In this document: positions 17,234 to 24,643 of the stretch, piece by piece
Layout: each line of letters starts with the position of its first letter
How positions within the stretch are numbered: position 1 is the first letter of the stretch
Origin: Candidatus Obscuribacterales bacterium
Lineage (GTDB): Bacteria; Cyanobacteriota; Vampirovibrionia; Obscuribacterales; Obscuribacteraceae
Length of the DNA: 64,000 nt
Direction of reading: 5' to 3'
NCBI GenBank assembly: GCA_021732025.1
Contig: JAKFVU010000082.1
Coordinates: 62,001-126,000, forward strand
The notes under the pieces: model-generated
What the model saw: only the letters and a program-made list of their open reading frames with translations
Told to the model about the DNA's origin: nothing
Databases searched by the model: none
Program-made: the position numbers and the translations under genes

Positions 17234-17863
17234 GTGGCTGAGAGTAAGCAAATTTTGCCATTGTTCCCACTTCCTGATGTGGTGCTTTTTCCTGGATCGC
17301 CTCTGCCATTGCACATATTTGAGCCGCGTTATCGGCAAATGGTTTCTACCATAATGGAAGGAGATAAGCTCTTTGGCGTTCTCCTCTTCGACCCTCATAG
17401 TTCGCAGGCAGCTACCATCGGTTCGTCAGCTGAAATAATTGAATGTGAGAAGCTACCTGATGGTCGCTTGAACATCATGACTGAAGGCCGCAGACGATTT
17501 AAGGTCTTACGCACCATTGAAGATTTACCTTACCTGCAAGGTGAAGTGGAATGGCTTGATGACGAGCCTGCTGATCAAGATCTCGAACCGGTTACTAAGC
17601 AAGTGCTCGAATCAATCAAAGACATTCTGCATTTGAGTAGCAAGCTCACCAATAAAAGTGTTGAAGTACCAAAAGACTTACCATCAGATCCACTTAATTT
17701 GTCTTACTGGGTAGCTGGCACCATGTATGGTGTGCCCGAAGATCAACAAGCTCTTTTAGAGTTGCAAGACACGCACGACAGGCTCACGCATGAAGCCAAA
17801 GTTCTCACTGTCACGACCAAATATTTAGCGGCTCATAGCGCCTTAAAAGATGCAGTTGGTTAG
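17234..17863 (+). CDS. LON substrate-binding domain protein
   Basis: A 209-residue protein made only of the LON N-terminal (PUA-like) domain, without the ATPase or protease parts of Lon. Signatures are LPLFPLPDVVLFPGSPLPLH, IFEPRYRQM, and FGVLLFDP, followed by a helical bundle. Proteins of this type are common in cyanobacteria and proteobacteria and are presumed to bind substrates or ligands; the role is not settled. GTG start with GGAG six bases before. It follows hemH after 62 bases. Confidence 0.88.
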   Translation: MAESKQILPLFPLPDVVLFPGSPLPLHIFEPRYRQMVSTIMEGDKLFGVLLFDPHSSQAATIGSSAEIIECEKLPDGRLNIMTEGRRRFKVLRTIEDLPYLQGEVEWLDDEPADQDLEPVTKQVLESIKDILHLSSKLTNKSVEVPKDLPSDPLNLSYWVAGTMYGVPEDQQALLELQDTHDRLTHEAKVLTVTTKYLAAHSALKDAVG

Positions 17864-17878
17864 TGCAAAAAACTAAAC

Positions 17879-19540
17879 TTAGTTGCCGAAGAAATCATCG
17901 CGCTTGTCTAAACCGTCGAGATAACGCTTAACCATCCAGCCGTGATTTTGCTGAGCCAAAGCCATGTCAGCTGGAGTATCGAGATCATTTCCCCGCATTA
18001 CTCGTCTATCAACGCCTGCAATTTGCTCGTCGAAAATGCGGCCAGTGGTGGTTGGTCTAAAGCGGGGATTCCATACAGGGAAGCTCTCTTGATGTCCTTG
18101 TTGGCCATGAGCCATACCGCCGGCGTCAGGCTCTACCCGGTTCATTTCAAATGGTCTAGGGTTGCTCTCTGGGCGACCGGCTAGATAGTTATTGAGTTGC
18201 TGCCACTGAGGAATTTCGTCAAGCGTCTTGGCCTTAGCCGTGTACGCCGGTAGTTCAACCTTGTGTACAAGAAGTGCGCCTTCGGGATCCAAGAATTGGA
18301 ATTGCTTGCTACCATCAGGCCGCTCAGTCAGTCTTATATGAGCCAACTTACTAGGTATGGTTGCTTCACTCATGTGCCCGTTCGGAAGTTTGAAAACCAT
18401 GCGGCCAGAATGTTCAATCCAAGTTTGCACGCCATCTTTATGATTGAAGTTGATAAAGCCGTCTTTAATATTGTCGACCATATGAAGGCGATCACCATTG
18501 CCCAGGAGGGCCTTCACTTCGTGATTGACATTGTTCACTTCCATATTGGCTAGAACAGTTTCGTTAAGGCGATACTGTTTTTGTCCGGCAGCATACTCAC
18601 TTACGGTCACTCGTTTGATTGGCATGCCCAGGTCTAGCATACGGGCTTCGCCACTAGGGAATGCGACCACGACTTTGCCATTAGCGCTAATTCTTGAAAT
18701 CGAATGGTCGCCGTGAAGCAATTCAATAGGCTTGAGGGCTGGCAATTTATCTACCAATTGGACATCTTCACCCCGGGTGCCCCGGAAATTAAGAATCTTA
18801 TAGCCCTCTTTCAAGATTTCTCTATTAGCTGAGCCGCCATCACCATGCTTGGTCATGGCCATAACGTTCTCTGCCATAGGTTTGAGGCCAGGTGCTTCAT
18901 GAGGAGTATTGAAACGTAGGCGGGGGCCACCAAGGGCCATTCCACCCATTGAACCACCTTCAAACGCTAGCTGCGGGCCCATTTCGAAGGAAAGCTTCGG
19001 TAGCGCATCGGCTAAATGTGTAGGGAATGCTTTCGGTAAATTGGCCGCTAGGCGCGAACCAACATGACCAGCTCCGACCATCATTACAGCATCGAATGCC
19101 AATGGGCCGAGACTTTCGCTAATTTTAGCCTTGCTTTCATCGAGATTGCGACTAGTCATATCTTTAGAGACAGCAATTGCGGTGCTCGTGGCATCGGCAG
19201 CATGCGCCGCGAAGACAACAGTACCGACAGCGGCTACTCCAAGTGCTGGCACTTTCACCCAGGCGGGTCCTTTCATAGCCAAGGTTAAGGCGGTAGCGCC
19301 CAGAATCTCTGTGCCAAAGCGGGCGGGATTGTTAATTGCCTCGGACAGACCATGGTTCACCATACCGGTTAGGGTACCTTCGGCAATCACTGCGGCTTTG
19401 GTCAATCCGCTCAAAGGTTTATCCAACTGGCTATTGGCAGATTTGTCATTAGTGACAGCAAGAGACTGCAAAAGCACGTCGCTGATGTCAGCCCCTTGGG
19501 CTTTACTGGTTACATCAGCGCTGTCGGTGAATTTGGGCAT
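17879..19540 (-). CDS. Large protein with hydrophobic N-terminal region, function unknown
   Basis: A 553-residue protein. Residues about 75-120 and 145-165 are Ala/Gly-rich and hydrophobic (LGATALTLAMKGPAWVKVPA). From about residue 250 on, the sequence alternates short beta-type segments with polar turns (DGVQTWIEHSGRMVFKLPNG), like a repeated beta-sheet structure. The C-terminal segment is rich in Arg, Asn and Gln and ends in LDGLDKRDDFFGN. No classical signal peptide is present and no family is recognised. The general style resembles the Ala-rich protein at 62409-63605. Its stop is close to and convergent with the LON-domain gene. Confidence 0.6.
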   Translation of the reverse strand: MPKFTDSADVTSKAQGADISDVLLQSLAVTNDKSANSQLDKPLSGLTKAAVIAEGTLTGMVNHGLSEAINNPARFGTEILGATALTLAMKGPAWVKVPALGVAAVGTVVFAAHAADATSTAIAVSKDMTSRNLDESKAKISESLGPLAFDAVMMVGAGHVGSRLAANLPKAFPTHLADALPKLSFEMGPQLAFEGGSMGGMALGGPRLRFNTPHEAPGLKPMAENVMAMTKHGDGGSANREILKEGYKILNFRGTRGEDVQLVDKLPALKPIELLHGDHSISRISANGKVVVAFPSGEARMLDLGMPIKRVTVSEYAAGQKQYRLNETVLANMEVNNVNHEVKALLGNGDRLHMVDNIKDGFINFNHKDGVQTWIEHSGRMVFKLPNGHMSEATIPSKLAHIRLTERPDGSKQFQFLDPEGALLVHKVELPAYTAKAKTLDEIPQWQQLNNYLAGRPESNPRPFEMNRVEPDAGGMAHGQQGHQESFPVWNPRFRPTTTGRIFDEQIAGVDRRVMRGNDLDTPADMALAQQNHGWMVKRYLDGLDKRDDFFGN

Positions 19541-19683
19541 GAGACCTAACTACTATTATTAACTCTTGAGATCATCTAACTATCTTGCTACGGCGTAAAT
19601 GGGGTGACTACGAAAATCTCCTCTAATGGCAATATCGCTTGGGTCTGCTATAACTTTGGCGTGGTCTCACTTTGAGGACTTAA

Positions 19684-20217
19684 ATGCGTAAACTAGCGCC
19701 ATCATCAACCTTTCTTGCCCTTACCCTGGTAGGCCTAACTAGCCTGTCAACAACCTCCTGCTCAAATGCATCTACCCCTGTGGATGCAAGCGCTGGAGCG
19801 AGCAATATCGCCACTACTAGTAGTGCCGATAACACAAGTAACGTTAATACAATCGGAGCAAATTCCATGACACAAGCTGGAACAACAACCCCTACAGGTC
19901 TTGTTATTGAAGACATCGTGGTTGGCCAAGGTGCTATGCCTAAAAACGGTCAAACTGTTGTAGTGCACTACACTGGCTGGCTAACTGACGGTAGTAAATT
20001 TGATAGCTCAGTCGATCGCAACCAACCATTTGAATTCCCAATCGGCGCAGGCCGAGTGATCAAAGGCTGGGACGAAGGCGTAGCAACAATGAAAATTGGC
20101 GGCAAACGCAAATTGACTATTCCACCAAACCTAGGTTATGGCCAAAGAGGCGCTCCCGGAGCTATTCCTCCTAACGCTACTTTGATCTTTGAAGTTGAAC
20201 TTCTAGGCTTGAAATAA
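19684..20217 (+). CDS. FKBP-type peptidyl-prolyl isomerase, probable lipoprotein
   Basis: A 177-residue protein. The N terminus has a lipoprotein-type signal peptide ([17 protein letters not shown], lipobox near Cys). A Ser/Thr-rich linker leads to one complete FKBP domain at about residues 75-177, with [38 protein letters not shown] and the C-terminal LGYGQRG...[14 protein letters not shown] pattern. The enzyme speeds cis/trans isomerisation of proline bonds, here probably outside the cytoplasm for exported proteins. It is followed after 46 bases by another exported protein. Confidence 0.92.
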   Translation: MRKLAPSSTFLALTLVGLTSLSTTSCSNASTPVDASAGASNIATTSSADNTSNVNTIGANSMTQAGTTTPTGLVIEDIVVGQGAMPKNGQTVVVHYTGWLTDGSKFDSSVDRNQPFEFPIGAGRVIKGWDEGVATMKIGGKRKLTIPPNLGYGQRGAPGAIPPNATLIFEVELLGLK

Positions 20218-20263
20218 GCGATTACGCTCAGGCTAAACATTTGCTGAGGCAAAGCGACAAAAC

Positions 20264-20824
20264 ATGAATCTTGAACGCAACTTTTATTTTGCCTCAGGCC
20301 TTATGGCTTTGTCGCTTTGCTTTATGCCATTTGTAAGCGCCCAAATGGACCCGTCACTAACTGGCACGGGCTTGCCGCCATCAGCCGTGCCAAGCTCTAC
20401 AGAGTCTGGAGCAAAAACTTCAAGCCTGGAAAACGAGAAGCCGCCAAGTCGTAACATGAATGCGGCGCTCACGGCCTTAGCATCGGCCAAACAGCTAGAA
20501 GACGCTAGCCTGAAAAATGGCAAAAATGCCACTTCTTTAAATTTGGCAATTAAGCTCGGTGCCCCAGCTCGAGATGACCTTGAGTGGATCATAGCCAACG
20601 GCAGCCCTGCCGGTAGGCTATATGCCACAGCAATATTAGGACGCTTTGACCCCACAGCTGCCAAAGATGCTTACAGAGCACTAGCTGCCGGAATGGGAGA
20701 TGTTAACGTCGACTTTGTCGGAGCCCACGAGCGTTGCCATTACTCGGTGGCTGATATTGTCACCGACCAAACTTCAGCAAAGCCATTAATCGAAATTGTG
20801 CCAAAGCAGATGGCAAAGCCATAA
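20264..20824 (+). CDS. Exported protein, function unknown
   Basis: A 186-residue protein with a clear signal peptide (FYFASGLMALSLCFMPFVSA, cleavage before QMDPS). A Ser/Pro-rich stretch follows, then an Ala-rich helical region with ARDDLEWIIANGSPAGRLYA and TAILGRFDP, which resembles HEAT-like helical pairs. The ATG lies 46 bases after the FKBP stop, so the two may form one transcript. No family is recognised. Confidence 0.68.
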   Translation: MNLERNFYFASGLMALSLCFMPFVSAQMDPSLTGTGLPPSAVPSSTESGAKTSSLENEKPPSRNMNAALTALASAKQLEDASLKNGKNATSLNLAIKLGAPARDDLEWIIANGSPAGRLYATAILGRFDPTAAKDAYRALAAGMGDVNVDFVGAHERCHYSVADIVTDQTSAKPLIEIVPKQMAKP

Positions 20825-20891
20825 CATTTTGAGCAAATACAATAAAGCTCAGGTTTAGCAGCATTTTTGTTAGGGCAAACAAATAATAAGA

Positions 20892-20919
20892 CCTGTTTGA
20901 TCTATCTTGGTTGAACAGG
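20892..20919. promoter_or_regulatory. Inverted repeat upstream of the PilB-like gene
   Basis: CCTGTT (20892-20897) and AACAGG (20914-20919) form a six-base inverted repeat with a 16-base spacer, 60 bases before the start at 20982. It could be a weak hairpin or a binding site; there is no supporting context. Confidence 0.3.
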
Positions 20920-20981
20920 CGGTCACCTTCCATTAGAATCCCGTACAGATGAACCCCACAACAATTTCGCCAGGAGAATCG

Positions 20982-22787
20982 ATGTCCGCCAGTGGTAACG
21001 AGATTGGCGACCTTCTGGTCGACATCGGCATAATTACCGCTGAAGAGCTCGCCAGTGCCATGGAAGAGCAATCCAGGTCCGGCGATCGGTTGACATTAAT
21101 TTTGGATCGCCTGGGTTTGGTTACTTACCACCAGCTCAAAGATTCACTTGAGCTTCAGTTTGGCGTCAATTTTATTTCTCTTTCCAAGAATGCCCCTACT
21201 CGCGAAATAGCTGACATGGTTTCCATGGAAACCAAAACAAAGTTCAAACTAATTCCGGTAGCAAACAGCGGTACCCAATTTACGATTGCTATGGTCAATC
21301 CAGATGACTTAATTGCTCTGGACTCACTTAGAGTAGAGCTGCGCAGTGGACACCTGAAACAACTTGTCTGCACGGCTGATGAATTTGAATTCTGTATGAA
21401 GCTTTTGTATGAATCGCCCGCAGAAGAAGCATCGTCTGAGGTTCAAGCGCTTGAAGCAGAACAATCTAAACTAGAAAATTCTAAAGCAGAACAAGTTGCC
21501 GAGGCACCACCTGAGACATCAGCTGAGCCGCTAAATGTGGCGAGAGTCGAAACCCATTTTGCTGAGTCACTGAGCGAAGAATTTACTATTCCCGCCAGTG
21601 TTATTGCTCAGGCTAACGCACTGGAGAGTTTACAAGTAAATGCTGACGAGCAGCCCAGCTTGGCCGAAGGGCAGACCAGTCTGTCTGTCCAACCCAGTTC
21701 GGTCCCGCAGGCTCTTTCATTAGATAAGAAACCGGCGCCTCGTGTGCCCGCCAAAAAGCACTTGCAATCGCTCTTCGGCGATGACGATGATGATGACGAT
21801 TTCGATGAACACAATGGCACAGCGCCACAAGCTGATCCTGTAATTGAAACACCAGCAGTTGTTGAAGCACCAGTAGTTGTTGAGGCACCGGTAATAGTTG
21901 AAGCACCGGTAGTTGTCGAGGCACCGGTAATAGTTGAAGCACCGGTAGTTGTCGAGGCACCGGTAATAGTTGAAGCACCGGTAGTTGTCGAGGCACCACT
22001 AGTAGTGCCTGCTGCGGTAGTCGCCAGTGCAGTCCAAGAAACAGCACCAGTTTCATTAGAAGTAAAACCTGAACCGCCCTCAGTTTTAGAAAGAGTGGTA
22101 GACCAGGTAATTGGTTCAATTGTGGCAGCGCCGACAAAATCAGTTTCAGCTCCACTACCTGTTTCTGATCCACTGCCAATTTCGGCAGACCTAGCCGCGG
22201 TGGCAGCTAGAGATCAAGTTGCTAAAGCTGAAAGCGCTATGGAAGCAGCCGTGGCCAATGTCACCAGTCATTTGGTCGAATCGAGTCTTGGCGCCCTAAA
22301 CGCTAATGCTAATAGAAGACTTTTAGAAGACGTGGTTGAGTCTGAGCTTGGTGGCAGCGAAGAAGAAACAGACATAAATCGCATGAAAGAAGCGCAGAAT
22401 GCTTCGGTTATGTTGCTAGCTCATGAAATTATTGGTAAGGCCACACAAAAACGCTGTTCTGATATTCATTTAGAACCAGATGCTAGTGGTGTTTCGCTAA
22501 GATACTTCCTTCATGGAGAACTCTTAGCCGACTGTATGCTGCCTCTTGAAATACATGGAGCTTTGGTTGGGTCTTACAAAGTAATTGCTGGTCTTAATCC
22601 GCAAGAACTAGTGAAACCGCAAGACAAAAAATTCACAACACGAGTAGAAGAAGACGAAGTCGAACTTCGCATTACCACTATCCCCACTGACAACGGTGAA
22701 ATGGTGGCAATTTCAATGCGATTCACGGATCCAAACTCAGCTGGTGCAATAGCTCAGGCAAAGCTTGCTAGCGCGAGTGAAGACTAA
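20982..22787 (+). CDS. GspE/PilB-like protein lacking the ATPase core
   Basis: A protein of about 601 residues; the ATG at 20982 was chosen because AGGAGA lies 4-9 bases upstream, whereas an in-frame ATG at 20949 has none. Residues about 5-140 are an MshEN-type domain (IGDLLVDIGIITAEELASAM; QFGVNFISLSKNAPTREIAD). A long acidic and Pro/Val-rich linker follows, including a DNA-level tandem repeat. Residues about 460-590 match the second N-terminal domain of PilB/GspE (KRCSDIHLEPDASGVSLRYF; GLNPQELVKPQDKKF). The protein ends where the Walker A motif would begin, so it cannot be an active secretion ATPase. It may act as a regulator or adaptor for a type IV pilus or secretion ATPase. Confidence 0.75.
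   Translation: MSASGNEIGDLLVDIGIITAEELASAMEEQSRSGDRLTLILDRLGLVTYHQLKDSLELQFGVNFISLSKNAPTREIADMVSMETKTKFKLIPVANSGTQFTIAMVNPDDLIALDSLRVELRSGHLKQLVCTADEFEFCMKLLYESPAEEASSEVQALEAEQSKLENSKAEQVAEAPPETSAEPLNVARVETHFAESLSEEFTIPASVIAQANALESLQVNADEQPSLAEGQTSLSVQPSSVPQALSLDKKPAPRVPAKKHLQSLFGDDDDDDDFDEHNGTAPQADPVIETPAVVEAPVVVEAPVIVEAPVVVEAPVIVEAPVVVEAPVIVEAPVVVEAPLVVPAAVVASAVQETAPVSLEVKPEPPSVLERVVDQVIGSIVAAPTKSVSAPLPVSDPLPISADLAAVAARDQVAKAESAMEAAVANVTSHLVESSLGALNANANRRLLEDVVESELGGSEEETDINRMKEAQNASVMLLAHEIIGKATQKRCSDIHLEPDASGVSLRYFLHGELLADCMLPLEIHGALVGSYKVIAGLNPQELVKPQDKKFTTRVEEDEVELRITTIPTDNGEMVAISMRFTDPNSAGAIAQAKLASASED
21885..21992 (+). repeat. Three identical 36-base tandem repeats inside the PilB-like gene
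   Basis: The 36-base unit starting GCACCGGTAATAG occurs as three perfect copies (21885-21920, 21921-21956, 21957-21992), flanked on both sides by degenerate 18-base half units from about 21845 to 22005. Each unit encodes APVIVEAPVVVE. Perfect identity suggests recent expansion and likely length variation between strains. Confidence 0.92.
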
Positions 22788-22811
22788 AATAGATAAGCTG
22801 GTTTTGGAACG

Positions 22812-23279
22812 TTATTCAGCGGGCTTGTCTTCAGCCTTGGCTTTATCGTCCTCTTTTACTTCTTCAGAACTGGCAGCTTTTGCGTCGTCTCCAGCAGTTG
22901 CTTCTTTCGTCGCTTCGGCAGACGGAGTGCCAGTACTATCCGTGGTGGCATCAGATGAAGTGGTCCCGGATTCAGCTGTAGTTGCTTCATCCCCTTCTGT
23001 GTCATCAACAACGTTGCGGCGCTGCAATAACCATATTAAGCCAAATATCAGAACGCCAGCGAGAGCAATAGCAGTTATATAGTTGATGCCCGTAAACACA
23101 GCTTCAAGAAAACTACTGTTTTCATGAGTTGGCATTCCTTTTATCTCTGCGGCGACAACCTGGCCTTGTGGTTGCTTCTGAGCCAAGGTTGGCAGGGCGT
23201 ACCCTACTACCCACGACCAGGCTGAAATTGCGATGACTTTCAAAGAGTTAGCTCTCGAAAGTATGTTTAGCCGGTTCAT
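22812..23279 (-). CDS. Small exported, single-membrane-span protein
   Basis: A 155-residue protein. The N terminus resembles a signal sequence (KVIAISAWSWVVGYALPTLA), and a second hydrophobic segment (ITAIALAGVLIFGLIWLLQRR) lies at about residues 69-89. The C-terminal 65 residues are a low-complexity acidic tail of Glu, Asp, Ala, Thr and Lys. GAGG precedes the ATG. Topology would place the acidic tail in the cytoplasm. Convergent with the PilB-like gene with a short gap. Function unknown. Confidence 0.65.
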   Translation of the reverse strand: MNRLNILSRANSLKVIAISAWSWVVGYALPTLAQKQPQGQVVAAEIKGMPTHENSSFLEAVFTGINYITAIALAGVLIFGLIWLLQRRNVVDDTEGDEATTAESGTTSSDATTDSTGTPSAEATKEATAGDDAKAASSEEVKEDDKAKAEDKPAE

Positions 23280-23399
23280 GAATTATCCTCAACGCGCAAG
23301 ATTCTGAATTATCGTCACCATTATAGTATTACTCTCGCCCAAGAAAGAGTGGCCAAAATAGGCGCGCTTGACAGCTCGGCCCAGCTGTAAACGATCAGC

Positions 23400-23430
23400 T
23401 ATATGCTGCGTATATGCTGACATCTATAAT
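23400..23430 (+). promoter_or_regulatory. Candidate promoter with helically phased direct repeats
   Basis: TATATGCTG occurs at 23400-23408 and again at 23411-23419, an 11-base period, directly upstream of a perfect TATAAT at 23425-23430. The second copy overlaps where a -35 element would be. It would drive the small ORF at 23468 and the two exported-protein genes behind it. The repeat pair may be a regulator-binding site. Confidence 0.5.
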
Positions 23431-23467
23431 TTTAAAAACTCCTAAATATTGTCAACGGTCAGTAATC

Positions 23468-23566
23468 ATGACAATGAGCAATAATAGAGACGAATTGGAA
23501 CATACGATTTTGGCGCTTCTTCATGACGCGCAAATAGGCATTACTTTCTCAGAATTACTAACATGA
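23468..23566 (+). CDS. Small leader-type ORF (32 residues)
   Basis: An ATG at 23468 opens 32 codons; its TGA (23564-23566) overlaps the ATG of the next gene (ATGA). The peptide contains a short helix-like segment DELEHTILALLHDAQIGITF. No strong ribosome binding site is visible. The exact overlap, which is typical of translational coupling, and the promoter just upstream are the reasons to list it. A chance frame is possible. Confidence 0.4.
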   Translation: MTMSNNRDELEHTILALLHDAQIGITFSELLT

Positions 23567-24180
23567 CAACACCGCTAAAAAAGTTGCTACTTGGTGCCTT
23601 ATTTCTTGCCTTATCAAGCAACAATTTTGAGAGTCCCGCTTCTGCAGCACCGAAGTCACATCGTGGTGTCGAATCTAGCGTCATTATTGACGCCTCGCCT
23701 AAAGCCGTTTTTGAAGCGATTCAACATTCGCGTATGGAAGAGCCGCATCGCCGTAAAGTTGTTTCTAGCCACGATGGGGTTGCCGTCATGGATGAACATT
23801 TCAGCGAACTGCCAGTGATAGGTAATGCGCATTGCACTTATAAAGAAGTTGAAACACCTTACAAGCGCATTGATTTTGCTTTGTTATCTTCCGAGAAGCT
23901 TAAAGCCTTCGAGGGCTCTTGGGTACTGACTCCGCTTGGCAATGGTGAACGCACTGAGGTTAAGTTGAACACCTACAGTGAGCCAAAAGTTTGGCTTCCG
24001 TTTGCCAAAGAAGTAGCTGGATCATCCATTCTCAAAGACATTCGGCGTCGCTTAGATACTCTCAAAGCCTGGGTAGAAAGCGATGATCACTGTTCCATTT
24101 CTAACCATCCAGGTTTTCAGTCAATTAGTGACGGTGCAAAATCGGCTAGGCATACTTGTGAAAACCAAGTAGCTGACTAG
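23563..24180 (+). CDS. Exported START/SRPBCC-like protein
   Basis: A 205-residue protein with a signal peptide (KKLLLGALFLALSSNNFESPASA). The mature part opens like an SRPBCC ligand-binding domain: GVESSVIIDASPKAVFEAIQ, then FEGSWVLTPLGNGERTEVKL, then the long C-terminal helix DIRRRLDTLKAWVES. Such proteins bind hydrophobic ligands in a deep cavity; the ligand here is unknown. The next gene's ATG follows its TAG without a spacer, so the START-like and thioredoxin-like proteins are probably made together. Confidence 0.75.
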   Translation: MTTPLKKLLLGALFLALSSNNFESPASAAPKSHRGVESSVIIDASPKAVFEAIQHSRMEEPHRRKVVSSHDGVAVMDEHFSELPVIGNAHCTYKEVETPYKRIDFALLSSEKLKAFEGSWVLTPLGNGERTEVKLNTYSEPKVWLPFAKEVAGSSILKDIRRRLDTLKAWVESDDHCSISNHPGFQSISDGAKSARHTCENQVAD

Positions 24181-24633
24181 ATGCGCAATCAACTTGTAGT
24201 CTGTATTCTCATTTCCCTGATAGGGGCATTCAGTGGTGCCAATTGCATCGCTAAACCAACAGGTAAGCCTGTCGGCAGAATCGCTACCAACAAACCGGCG
24301 CTGCCATGGTTGCAAGACATAAGCACAGCAAAAGCTGCAGCTAAACTGAAACACAAGCTAATTGTGGTTGATGTCTTCACCGATAACTGCCACTGGTGCA
24401 AAAGACTAGACCAAGAAACGTTTCAAAATCCTGGTGTGATATCTGAATTGTCTACTCGCTTTGTCTGGCTCAAGCTCAATGCTCGAGCCACTACTACTGA
24501 TCTCAAAGCATTTAAAATAGATGGTTATCCAACGATTTTAGTTTTAGATGATAATGGAAAACTCGTAACAAGTTTTTCCGGCTATTTGCCACCAGAACAA
24601 TTTGTAGAAAAGATGGCAATGTTGTTGCCTTAG
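24181..24633 (+). CDS. Exported thioredoxin-like protein
   Basis: A 150-residue protein with an N-terminal signal peptide (LVVCILISLIGAFSGANCIA). The thioredoxin-like fold has the active site DNCHWCKRL (CxxC near residues 70-73) and the cis-Pro region GYPTILVLDDNG. It resembles Thioredoxin_7/DsbD-C-type proteins that act as disulfide reductases outside the cytoplasm. The ATG abuts the stop of the START-like gene. The stop is followed 10 bases later by the convergent end of the Pro/Ala-rich gene. Confidence 0.85.
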   Translation: MRNQLVVCILISLIGAFSGANCIAKPTGKPVGRIATNKPALPWLQDISTAKAAAKLKHKLIVVDVFTDNCHWCKRLDQETFQNPGVISELSTRFVWLKLNARATTTDLKAFKIDGYPTILVLDDNGKLVTSFSGYLPPEQFVEKMAMLLP

Positions 24634-24643
24634 AAAATCTTTC

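Noticed and set aside
21613-22179. Minus-strand Leu/Pro/Gln-rich open frame inside the PilB-like gene
   Set aside because: Shadow of the repeat-rich linker with no start context.
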